Shown in pieces: positions 28,282-36,195 of a stretch of 64,000 nucleotides of DNA. The stretch spans positions 992,001-1,056,000 of the forward strand of contig NZ_JAFKCT010000001.1 in assembly GCF_017254915.1 (NCBI RefSeq), read 5' to 3'. The DNA comes from Algoriphagus oliviformis. GTDB taxonomy: Bacteria; Bacteroidota; Bacteroidia; Cytophagales; Cyclobacteriaceae. A model generated the notes under the pieces. It made no database searches, was not told the DNA's origin, and saw only the letters and a program-made list of their open reading frames with translations. The position numbers were made by a program, and so were the translations under genes. Each line of letters begins with the position of its first letter. Position 1 is the first letter of the stretch.

Positions 28282-29397
28282 TTATGTTTGTATAGGGTCA
28301 ATGTCTGAAAGTTCAATTACCCTTGGTTTCACCTTTGTCCCTTTGATTTTAACTTGTTCTCCCCAATATTTTTTTACGATGTCACTTAAACCGTCTGGTA
28401 CAGTAATTAAATATTTTCCATCATTTTCAACGTTCAGTCTAATATTACTTTTGTCGTCATCGGCAGCAGAAAGACGTCCTGTTAACTCAATTTTCTTCTC
28501 TTTGTCTTCTACTTCTTCTTCTATTTCAAATTGGCTTATAGAAATCTCGCTTCTTAACCTAGTAAACTGAACATCCTTTGTTTCATTGGCTTTAATTATT
28601 GTGAAACCAACTAAGTTCACCTCATCTCCGTCAGGTGCTAATTCTTTTGATAGGCTGATAAAGTTTTTAAGATAGGTTTCGTCTGGTATTCTATTTTTTA
28701 GTTGGTCAATTTCTCCTTGATTCAATAGTTTTATATTTTCTACAAGTTCTTCAATTATCTCTACAGAATTTTCAAATCCTTCAAGTTTCAATTGGTTTGA
28801 ATGTGCTCCAACTCTAATTGTAAAAGCGAAACTTGCGGCTCTTGGCACAGAAATATAGTTTTGAAAGCTCATTTTTATAACCTTTGGAACATCCCCTTTG
28901 GATCTAAAGGGTTTACCTACTTTTCTTTCAGCAGTGCGAAAAGTTAGTTTTTCAAAAGTTGATAACTTATCAAACACTAAATCAGTTTTGGCCATTCCAT
29001 AGCCGATACCACGGCCTGCAATAACCAATTGAATTTCTGCTGAAGTTAGTTGAATACCTTGTAATTGTAGATGTCGTTGAAAGTATAATTCTTCTAATAG
29101 GTTTCTGAGTTCCTCAGCTATTTCGTGAGGTGGCTCTCCGCATAGAGCTAAACAAATTAATTTTTCGGCTTCTACAAGTTCGTCAGCGTTCATTGCAAGC
29201 GAAGCCGCACTTTTCAACAGAACAGAAATAGTCGGCTCGCCAATATTTTGGTCTTTGGCTAACAAAGCAGCTTTTTTTTCTAATTGAAATGCTTCGCCGA
29301 ATAGCTTTTTAGCAGCTTCAAGATTGTCCTTAAATTTCAGAATAAAGGCACTGTCTGCTAATTCAATAGCTTTGATATGTAATCGTTGGACTGTCAT
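28282..29397 (-). CDS. Uncharacterised TPR-like protein with C-terminal beta domain (island gene 3)
   Basis: I do not recognise this family. It is 371 aa from the ATG at 29397; a TTG five codons upstream also exists. Residues ~5-110 are helical and TPR-like (AAKKLFGEAFQLEKKAALLA, LLKSAASLAMNADELVEAEKL). The middle (~125-270) contains RGIGYGMAKTDLVFDKLSTFEKLTFRT and two short beta-rich stretches. The end (~305-371) is acidic, then IELTGRLSAADDDKSNIRLN and GEQVKIKGTKVKPRVIEL, reminiscent of an OB or SH3-like barrel. The start overlaps the upstream stop as ATGA, so translation is coupled. AT-rich codon use differs sharply from flanking genes, pointing to transfer. A defence or toxin role is only inferred from context. 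Confidence 0.78.
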   Translation of the reverse strand: MTVQRLHIKAIELADSAFILKFKDNLEAAKKLFGEAFQLEKKAALLAKDQNIGEPTISVLLKSAASLAMNADELVEAEKLICLALCGEPPHEIAEELRNLLEELYFQRHLQLQGIQLTSAEIQLVIAGRGIGYGMAKTDLVFDKLSTFEKLTFRTAERKVGKPFRSKGDVPKVIKMSFQNYISVPRAASFAFTIRVGAHSNQLKLEGFENSVEIIEELVENIKLLNQGEIDQLKNRIPDETYLKNFISLSKELAPDGDEVNLVGFTIIKANETKDVQFTRLRSEISISQFEIEEEVEDKEKKIELTGRLSAADDDKSNIRLNVENDGKYLITVPDGLSDIVKKYWGEQVKIKGTKVKPRVIELSDIDPIQT

Positions 29398-29924
29398 TTT
29401 TTCGATCCCCAATTGGCAATTGGGTTACTAAATTCAACAATACCAATGTAAGCAGGGATTTTCAATGCGTCTGATTGTTGAGTCTGCTTTACTTTAACAT
29501 CATATCGCTTCTTGACGTCTTTTTCTGTGCCTTGAAAAATGCCAGAAATCTCTAGTCTTGCTTTCTTTTGAAATAAGATGTCGTCATTATCTCCTAACCA
29601 ATAATCAAATCCATTTTTTCTTGCAGACTTTTCAATAATGGTGTATTCGGTTAATTTAAGTGCAAGTAAAATGGCTATACAAACGGCTCCGTGTTCAGTA
29701 GCATAAAACTGGTCTTTCCATGTTCTGTCCAGTTGGTCGTCAAAAATGTTGTCCCAAATCAAAGTAGTTGTTACTGTTGTGTCACCTTTCACTTCTATGG
29801 TTGTTCCTGTATTGCTGTGACTTTGCCTAGTTAGGCAAACAACACAACTCTCAAAAAGATGTTGTCCACTTACTTTTGATAGTCCAGGTAATCCGTTAGA
29901 TATTTCTTTGAGATCAATTGTCAT
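29394..29924 (-). CDS. Uncharacterised protein, partner of the TPR-like gene (island gene 2)
   Basis: Soluble protein of 176 aa with no family I can name. Features: SGQHLFESCVVCLTRQSHSNTG (~19-40, two Cys), an Ile/Leu-rich helix AVCIAILLALKLTEYTIIEKS (~80-100), then NGFDYWLGDNDD and ARLEISGIFQG (~104-130), then a KKRYDVKVKQTQQSDALKIPAYIGIVEF ending. The D...LE(I)SG arrangement is loosely like a PD-(D/E)xK nuclease core, but the Lys position is Ser, so this is weak. AT-rich like its neighbours. It shares ATGA with the next gene, which argues for a two-protein complex or a toxin-antitoxin-like pair. Confidence 0.76.
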   Translation of the reverse strand: MTIDLKEISNGLPGLSKVSGQHLFESCVVCLTRQSHSNTGTTIEVKGDTTVTTTLIWDNIFDDQLDRTWKDQFYATEHGAVCIAILLALKLTEYTIIEKSARKNGFDYWLGDNDDILFQKKARLEISGIFQGTEKDVKKRYDVKVKQTQQSDALKIPAYIGIVEFSNPIANWGSKK

Positions 29925-30002
29925 TTTCTATGTCGTATTGGTGTCGTTTTAAACTTGCTTCCAACTGTTTGCAAATGTGTTGTTAGCTGCTGCCATTTCA
30001 GT

Positions 30003-30644
30003 CTATATTCCCAAATTATGAACAGGCCATAGTTTTTCAATCATCTTATAATTATCCATTAAAAGAAATTTTTCTCTACCAATTGCGTCTTTCAATGCTT
30101 TTGGGAATTGCGCCATGTCTTCATAGGTGTTTAAAATCACAAATTCAATCTGATGGTATTCAAAAGATAAATCATGCGGCACTCTCCATTCCCTTTCATG
30201 CAAATAGTCGCAGTCTATAAACTTTACTTTACTGTTGATGCTTTTCGGTCTATACTTTGGCCAAAAAGGTGTCGCAAATGCTTTTAAATGATCATGCCAT
30301 TGTTGTTTTTTGAATTGGTCAGCCCTCACATAATAAACAGGTGAGCCATTCATCGCAAATATGAATTTTTTGGAAAATCCAATTCCATAAGGAGAATAAT
30401 TGTTTGTATGGTCTAGTAGGCTGCTCCAAGGGCATTCCGTAAAACAAACCGCGTGAGAACCAGTCCAAGGCATTGTTGAAGCAATTATTTTCTTTTCTGT
30501 CAAAATTGAAATGAGGCGTTGAATAGCTGTCATGCTGACTTTATCCTTAATAGGGTTTTTGGCGTCCTTTTTCCCAACTGGTTCTCCACCTGATGCGAAA
30601 TGAGCAAGAAAGTCTGACTGGTCTGGTCTAAATTGATTTGCCAT
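30003..30644 (-). CDS. AbiGi/DUF2971-like protein (island gene 1)
   Basis: Protein of 213 aa. The pattern HFASGG... AIQRLISILTEKKIIAS... AVCFTECPWSSLLDH... YGIGFSKKFIFAMNGSPVYYV... HEREWRVPHDL matches my memory of the AbiGi/DUF2971 group, whose members appear in abortive-infection loci. By fold analogy they may be related to ADP-ribosylating DarT-like proteins; that link is inference. Conserved candidates are the CFTECP cysteines, the YGIGF segment and EREWR near residue 150. It is AT-rich relative to the housekeeping genes. A 78-base spacer separates it from the downstream two-gene unit, so co-transcription is possible but not certain. Confidence 0.78.
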   Translation of the reverse strand: MANQFRPDQSDFLAHFASGGEPVGKKDAKNPIKDKVSMTAIQRLISILTEKKIIASTMPWTGSHAVCFTECPWSSLLDHTNNYSPYGIGFSKKFIFAMNGSPVYYVRADQFKKQQWHDHLKAFATPFWPKYRPKSINSKVKFIDCDYLHEREWRVPHDLSFEYHQIEFVILNTYEDMAQFPKALKDAIGREKFLLMDNYKMIEKLWPVHNLGI

Positions 30645-30952
30645 ATTTTTTGTGTCTATGTATGGTTGCCGCTAAGGTGGTTATGCCCGCAGCTATAGCG
30701 GAATATTTCGATTTTGGGATGTATCCCGCATTGCGGGTATTTTCACGTCTAACTTGTCTCGCGGGCTTGGGATTTTTTTTGGTGCTCTATTTAGCTTAGT
30801 TTCAGCGTTTGTTTGAGTTTGGTCGAAGAATGAAGCTTTGCCACATTGATCGGCTGAGACCGAAAGCCGTTTTCTCCTAAGAATATAAGTTTTATGGAAA
30901 TTTTCCAAATCCCTGGATATTTTTTCAGCCTTCTGATTTCATCCCTCAGATT
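30645..30952. other. Spacer upstream of the AbiGi-like gene
   Basis: 308 bases without a supported gene. It contains a near-perfect palindrome CCCGCATTGCGGG at ~30725-30740 and alternating GC/AT blocks. The promoter of the island should lie at the left end near 30650-30700, but I cannot pin boxes down. Confidence 0.5.
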
Positions 30953-32656
30953 TCACGGCATGCTGTACACAATCTTCCCGCCCAGCACCGTCATGGCCAC
31001 TTTGGTTTTCAGGATCTCTTCCTCGGGGATTTCCATGATGTTTTGGTCGAAAACGGTGAAGTCCGCCACTTTTCCCACTTGGATCGAGCCTTTGAAATCC
31101 TCTTCGAATTCGGCAAAGGCGCCGTCCAAGGTGTAGGACTTTAGCGCTTGCTCACGAGTCATCTTTTGGTCGCCTTCGTAGCCGCCCTCAGGCAGGCCTT
31201 GCAGGGTTTTGCGGGTGACGGAAGCATAGAAGGAAGGAATCGGGTCAACCGGCTCCACAGGAGCGTCGGTACCGTTGGTCACCACTGCGCCGGACTGGAT
31301 CAGCTTTTGCCAGACGTAGGCCCCGTCGATGATGCGCTTTTCTCCCAGTCTGTCAATCGCCCAAGGCCGATCCGAGCTCAGGTGGATCGCCTGCATGGCC
31401 GCGATCACGCCCAGTTCTCCGAATCTCGGAATGTCGTCCGGATGGATGTGCTGCGCATGCTCGATGCGGAAGCGGAGGTTTTTCGCATCGGGATACTTGG
31501 CGAAAGCCGCTTCATAGCGATCCAAAATCTCTTGGTTGGCGCGGTCACCGATGGCGTGGGAGCAGACTTGGAAGCCTGCTGGAATGGCTTTTTCCGAAAC
31601 CTCTGACACGACCGACATCGGCAAGGTCTCATGGCCGCGATGGCCGGGACGATCCGAGTAGTCCTCCAGCAGCCAAGCGCCGCGGTTGCCGAGCGCGCCG
31701 TCACAGTTGAGCTTGATCCCGCGGACGGTGAGGAGGTGGTCGGCAGTGTCGATCATCGGGCCTTTTTGGTACCATTCTTCCAAAAGCGCCGGCTGCGTGC
31801 CGGTCAGCATTACGTACTGGCGCACGGTGAGCTTGCCCTCGGACTTGAATTTCTGGATCAGGTCAATGGTGCTTTGCGGAGCTCCTGCGTCGTGGAAGCT
31901 GGTGATGCCTTTCTCGTTCAGCTCCTTCAGCGCCAAAGTCAGGGCTTCCGCCGCCCGCTCTGGGGTCTCCGCTGGAATCAGTCGTGAGACCAAGCCTGAG
32001 GCTTTTTCGGAAAGGATTCCCGTCGGATTTCCCAGTTCGTCGAGGATGATCTCCCCGCCTTCGACTTGGGCGGGACGCTCGTTTTTCAGGTTGCTGATGC
32101 CGGCCAATTCCAGGGCTTTTCGGTTGACAAAAGACGCGTGGCCGGAGGCATGGGCGAGGTAAACGGGATTGTCGGGAGAGACTTCGTTGAGCAGGTCGTT
32201 GGTCTGGAAGCCTTTGACGAGCTTCTCGGGCTTTTCGATCCATTTGTCCTGATGCCAGCCGCGGCCGGTGATCCAATCTCCGGGTTTGGCTTTGGCGACC
32301 GCCTCGGCGACTTTCTCGACCAGTTCGTCGTAGGTCTTGACGTACATGAGATCGAGCTCCAGCTTGTTGTACCCAATGCCCATGAGGTGGGCGTGGGACT
32401 CGATCAGGCCTGGGGTCATGGTCTTGCCTTGGAGATCGATCACTTCCGTGGCTTCGCCGACGTAGGTTTGGATTTCTTCCGAAGTACCCACGGCGAGGAT
32501 CATCCCGTCCTTGACGGCGACGGCCTCGGCTTTGGGATTGGTTTCATCGACGGTATAGACGATTCCGTTGATGAAGACTTGATCGGCGGGGTTTTCGGGG
32601 CCTTTTTTACAGGCGAAAAGCAGGGTGAGGACAGCTAGGAAGTAAAGTTTTCTCAT
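30953..32656 (-). CDS. Amidohydrolase lipoprotein (YtcJ/AepA type)
   Basis: Metal-dependent amidohydrolase of 567 aa in the YtcJ-like group. The ATG at 32656 begins a lipoprotein signal with lipobox LLFAC (Cys ~16), so the protein is anchored in the periplasm. Landmarks: GKTMTPGLIESHAHLMGIG (metal-binding HxH, ~75-95), a later FHDAG, CSHAIGDRAN (~370), FRIEHAQHIHPDDIPRF (~405) and TDAPVEPVDP near ~480. Substrate unknown; relatives hydrolyse N-acyl or cyclic amides. Alone on its strand, with the sorting-domain remnant behind it. Confidence 0.9.
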   Translation of the reverse strand: MRKLYFLAVLTLLFACKKGPENPADQVFINGIVYTVDETNPKAEAVAVKDGMILAVGTSEEIQTYVGEATEVIDLQGKTMTPGLIESHAHLMGIGYNKLELDLMYVKTYDELVEKVAEAVAKAKPGDWITGRGWHQDKWIEKPEKLVKGFQTNDLLNEVSPDNPVYLAHASGHASFVNRKALELAGISNLKNERPAQVEGGEIILDELGNPTGILSEKASGLVSRLIPAETPERAAEALTLALKELNEKGITSFHDAGAPQSTIDLIQKFKSEGKLTVRQYVMLTGTQPALLEEWYQKGPMIDTADHLLTVRGIKLNCDGALGNRGAWLLEDYSDRPGHRGHETLPMSVVSEVSEKAIPAGFQVCSHAIGDRANQEILDRYEAAFAKYPDAKNLRFRIEHAQHIHPDDIPRFGELGVIAAMQAIHLSSDRPWAIDRLGEKRIIDGAYVWQKLIQSGAVVTNGTDAPVEPVDPIPSFYASVTRKTLQGLPEGGYEGDQKMTREQALKSYTLDGAFAEFEEDFKGSIQVGKVADFTVFDQNIMEIPEEEILKTKVAMTVLGGKIVYSMP

Positions 32657-32719
32657 GGCGCTTGGTTTCTTCACCGAAGCTACCGGATTTTGCCCAGCCC
32701 TACAAAACCGATCCTGTAA

Positions 32720-32790
32720 TCAGCGAATGAGGATCTTTCTGACCAAGATCTCGCGTTTTTCATTGGTCAGCTTAGGAAGTAAAGTCGGAG
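32720..32790 (-). pseudogene. Remnant of a type IX sorting-domain gene (3' end only)
   Basis: The sequence encodes LTNEKREILVRKILIR then stop, matching the last residues LTNEKREVLVKKVLIR of the intact gene ending at 34018. Just before it, LYFL continues in another frame because one base is missing compared with the intact copy, so it is frameshifted. At DNA level the two 3' ends agree at about four of five bases by eye. The body of the gene is gone and an Abi gene lies in its place. Confidence 0.75.
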
Positions 32791-32796
32791 ATTTGC

Positions 32797-33693
32797 CTAT
32801 CTCCAAAGATCCTGCTTTTCCCAGTTGTTGAAAAATCCCAGCTTGTAAATTGGCATCTCTGGGTTTTGAGAAAAGAGGTCTAGGATTTTTGCTTTTATCT
32901 GATGGTTTGGGGTGACTTTGTTGGAAAGGAAGAGCATGCAGGAGATGATCAGGAAAGGCTTCTTCTGCTGGACTTCGTCGAGAGGGAGGTTGAGCCAAGA
33001 GCCAGACGGATTCCTGAGCGCAAGAATTGGACGCTTCACCATATCCCTGCTCCACAGCCGCGAATGGTGGGCAAGGATATTTCGGACGTAGACTATCGCC
33101 TCAAGCCAGCTGGAGAGCTCCTTGTGCAGGTTCAGCCCCATGCCTTTGGCGATTGCCGCCTTCTCTGGCAGATTGTGTTTCAGGTTTTTGTAGTATTTCG
33201 AAAGAGTGCCCATAGAAGCCACTTCCATGATTTTCCAAGATTCTGGATAAGTGTCTGGAAATCTCCTTTTATGATCTACGACGAAGATTTCTTGGCTTCT
33301 TTCAAACTCGGTCATAAGTGTAGCCAAGTGCTTGGCCAGCCATACCGGATCGGTGAAAAGATTAAAATCCTGATACCAGCATGGGCCATAGGCGAGCGAT
33401 AGCTGATAGATCAGCTGAGTTCGCAAGGCGATTTCGATCCGCTCGACGGCATCAAAAAGAATGAGTCTCAAATGTCTGTCAAAGTTGTAACGGTCGACGA
33501 TGTCCTCAAAATAGGTGTCCGGTTGAAAGACATGGTCGGTTCGATCCGCCTGCAAGTCCCACCAATATCCTTTCAATCGGTAGTAGCTGATGTTTTGGAG
33601 AAAGTGTGGGGCGGAGTGTTTGTCTCGAAAACTCATCCCTCGGGACTTGAGAAGAGCGATTTGGTCTTGGATGGTGTAGGCAGGCTTTGGCAT
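32797..33693 (-). CDS. Abi family protein (AbiF/AbiD-like, Abi_2)
   Basis: Soluble protein of 298 aa in the abortive-infection AbiF/AbiD family. Family landmarks are the N-terminal YTIQDQIALLKSRGM, ISYYRLKGYWWDLQ and FDRHLRLILFDAVERIEIALRTQL. A HEPN-like RNase motif RNILAH (R204, H209) sits in the helical C-terminal half. Related proteins block phage growth, probably by RNA cleavage. The gene stands alone, with no antitoxin beside it. It lies between two copies of the same 3' gene end, which suggests insertion. Confidence 0.88.
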   Translation of the reverse strand: MPKPAYTIQDQIALLKSRGMSFRDKHSAPHFLQNISYYRLKGYWWDLQADRTDHVFQPDTYFEDIVDRYNFDRHLRLILFDAVERIEIALRTQLIYQLSLAYGPCWYQDFNLFTDPVWLAKHLATLMTEFERSQEIFVVDHKRRFPDTYPESWKIMEVASMGTLSKYYKNLKHNLPEKAAIAKGMGLNLHKELSSWLEAIVYVRNILAHHSRLWSRDMVKRPILALRNPSGSWLNLPLDEVQQKKPFLIISCMLFLSNKVTPNHQIKAKILDLFSQNPEMPIYKLGFFNNWEKQDLWR

Positions 33694-34017
33694 ACCCCAA
33701 TATAAAAAAATGACCCGAGAGCAGATCTTACGGTATGCTACACGGGTACTGTTGCTGCAAAGTTGGCGTATCCGTTGCGCAAATGCAACGTTTTGGTTGA
33801 TTTTCTAGCACTTTTTGTTCAAAATTCTAAACTTTTTGTTTGCTTTCTAAACGATTTCGTTGCAAGCCCGGCAGATTTCGCCCAGTTAGTTGAGTTTTCA
33901 ATCTTTTTTGTTTCGCTATTCAAAAAAGGTAAATACCTCTCTCTTCAAGGCATAGTCCCGTATGAATACAGTGCCTTTTTTAGTCTCTGCGGTGGACTGT
34001 CGACTGTTGACCGTTGA
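33694..34017. other. AT-rich spacer with a GTCGAC-type edge repeat
   Basis: 324 bases between the Abi gene and the sorting-domain gene. No supported coding frame. The last ~28 bases before the next stop carry GACTGTCGACTGTTGACC, a motif also seen near 50530 and 59425, always at a gene's 3' end. Confidence 0.5.
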
Positions 34018-36102
34018 CTAGCGAATCAGCACCTTTTTGACCAAAACCTCTCGCTTTTCATTGGTCAACCTTAGGAAATAGAGCCCAGGGGCGTAGATCT
34101 GGGTTTGCAAAGTCACTTCGCGAAAGGCCGGGATACTGTCCTGCTCGAGAATCATTTGGCCCAAAGAAGATATCAGCTGCGCGGATACCGTCTGGTTGAC
34201 CAGGATTTTGATCGGGCCCTTGCTGGGATTGGGATAGACTTTGGCTTCCAATTTTTCTTCGTCTGTATTTCCGTCAGAGACTGCTTTCAGATAGACAACG
34301 CCTCCACCCCGGGTTCCCAGGATCAGGTCTACATTTTCGCCAAAGCTGGGGTTAACGACCGTAAGCCACGTATTCCTTCCCAGGCGAAAAGGGAGGGGCT
34401 GTTCGCCGATTTTGACCAAGACTTCCTCGCGTATATCCGAGTTCATAAAGTCGCGAATGAGAAAGATCCGTCCTGTCTGATCGACCGAGTAGAGGTTCGG
34501 CTTCTCGCCGGAAGTCAGGGCGACGGACAGGTTTCGGTTGGCGGGATTGTCCTGAAAACCGAGGAAATTGGCAGTCTTGAGGGTGGCAGAGCCATTTTGA
34601 AAGTCAAGGTCGTAAAGCGTCAAACTGCCGTTTTGCGCAGCCACGAGCAGCTGGTCTTTTCCACCAAAAGTGAAAAACGCCAGTTGATCTCCGACCCGGA
34701 GACTCAGCCCGGAGAGTGAAAACTGCTCCCAATTTTCGCCAGCGCTTCGGTAGATGGCTTGGCTTGGAACCCCATTGGTCGTGCGGACGCCGGAGACAAG
34801 CCGGAACTTGGTGCCGCTCGCCGTCGTGAAGTCGAGCAACTGGACATCGAGCAGATTCAGGGCAGAGAGTCCCAGGAAGTCGTTTTCGGCCAGCTCGAAG
34901 TTGGTTCCGGAAAGCGCCAAGCGACTGGCTTGACTCTGCACACTGGAGCCGATTTTCCGATTTGAAGTGAGCCAGAGCTCTCCCGAAACGGCATTTCCCA
35001 AGAAAAGCGGCCTCGTGTTTTCTCCCAAATCGTAAAGCTGATCTTGCAAAACAGGCCTAGGACCAGAACCGTCCGCGGAGAGTTTTACCATCGATGCTGC
35101 GAAGTCAATTCCGTAGGCAGAAGATGCTTCGCTGGTATTCAGAGATACGATGAGGTCTTCGGAAATCAGCTCTCCGACATGGTAAATCGGGAATTCGGGA
35201 AGATCGCCGTAGTCTGGCAAGGCATGCGAAAACTGGTCAAACAGCGGCTCAGTATTGCTTCCCTGGTTCACGAGATAGTACAAACTGGAGCACTCATCCC
35301 TACCGATGACCAAGTCGAGCACTCCATCTCCAGAGAAATCCTGGTAGAGGATGCTATGTCCACCGGCGTGCAGGATTCGGTCGTTTTCGTCAAAATCCAT
35401 CCGAAAATCAATCGGCCGTCCATCGCACCTGACACCAAAAGAAATGTCATCACAGCCGCAAAAGACCATATTGCCCCAAAAGTCTACGGGGAAGGCAAAG
35501 CCGTCTATGTCGGGCGTGCCTTTTCTTTCTACAGAGGTATTTTTGAAAAACTCGAGGAAATCCCCTTGGGCAAAATTGAAAATCACCAAGTCCAGATCTC
35601 CGTCTCCATCCAAGTCCTGGAGAAGGGGCGTGTCAAGATTGTTGACAGGAATATTGTTGGCTCCGTCCAGTTTGAGGAAGTTTTGCGCGAGCGTCCAGGA
35701 GACTTGTGTGCCCTGGGACGTGTTTCGGTAGGCTTTGATCCCCAGCGGCGTGGAGGTGAAGAGGTCTTTTTTGCCATCCTGGTCAAAGTCCGCCAGTACA
35801 AAAAAACCACTGATGTCCTGGGGGAAAAAATAGCTGAGTTCGGGAAGGTAGGTGAATTCTGCGCCTGTTTTTTGAAAGACCTGAAGCTGTCGGGAATTGA
35901 TGTCCCAGATCGCCCATTCCTCGATGCCGTCGCCGGTCAGGTCGATGGTCTGGATCTGCGCGGAATTGATTCCCAGGGAAAAAGGGATCGGGATCGGCGC
36001 GCCACCGACTTGGATGGTTTTGCTCTGATCCAGCTCAACTATCGTCTGGGGAAAGGCTTGGGAGAGGGTAAGGGCAAAAAGTAAGGTAAGGGTTTTGGAC
36101 AT
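34018..36102 (-). CDS. Secreted FG-GAP/VCBS repeat protein with type IX sorting domain
   Basis: Protein of 694 aa exported through the Sec system (signal peptide 1-20) and then the type IX secretion system. Repeated FG-GAP/VCBS calcium-binding segments are seen: DLTGDGIEEWAIWDIN, ADFDQDGKKDLF, DLDGDGDLDLVIFN and DFSGDGVLDLVIGRDE (~50-280), typical of a beta-propeller with adhesion or binding functions. The last ~75 residues form the sorting domain (VYPNPSKGPIKILVNQ ... GLYFLRLTNEKREVLVKKVLIR). The presence of this domain shows the organism has type IX secretion. Confidence 0.92.
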   Translation of the reverse strand: MSKTLTLLFALTLSQAFPQTIVELDQSKTIQVGGAPIPIPFSLGINSAQIQTIDLTGDGIEEWAIWDINSRQLQVFQKTGAEFTYLPELSYFFPQDISGFFVLADFDQDGKKDLFTSTPLGIKAYRNTSQGTQVSWTLAQNFLKLDGANNIPVNNLDTPLLQDLDGDGDLDLVIFNFAQGDFLEFFKNTSVERKGTPDIDGFAFPVDFWGNMVFCGCDDISFGVRCDGRPIDFRMDFDENDRILHAGGHSILYQDFSGDGVLDLVIGRDECSSLYYLVNQGSNTEPLFDQFSHALPDYGDLPEFPIYHVGELISEDLIVSLNTSEASSAYGIDFAASMVKLSADGSGPRPVLQDQLYDLGENTRPLFLGNAVSGELWLTSNRKIGSSVQSQASRLALSGTNFELAENDFLGLSALNLLDVQLLDFTTASGTKFRLVSGVRTTNGVPSQAIYRSAGENWEQFSLSGLSLRVGDQLAFFTFGGKDQLLVAAQNGSLTLYDLDFQNGSATLKTANFLGFQDNPANRNLSVALTSGEKPNLYSVDQTGRIFLIRDFMNSDIREEVLVKIGEQPLPFRLGRNTWLTVVNPSFGENVDLILGTRGGGVVYLKAVSDGNTDEEKLEAKVYPNPSKGPIKILVNQTVSAQLISSLGQMILEQDSIPAFREVTLQTQIYAPGLYFLRLTNEKREVLVKKVLIR

Positions 36103-36195
36103 GGAAGGGTGGCATCAAATACCAAAATAAAACGAAACAAGCGTCCCAAAGATGTGGATCATTGCGTTATTTTGGGTGGAAATTTTCGGCAAAAA

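Noticed and set aside
29394..29924. PD-(D/E)xK nuclease call for the 176-aa protein
   Set aside because: The Lys of the motif is Ser and no clear core is present; kept only as a weak remark.
33763..34017. 84-codon frame on the plus strand in the AT-rich spacer
   Set aside because: Composed of hydrophobic, low-complexity AT-rich codons; ends in the edge repeat.
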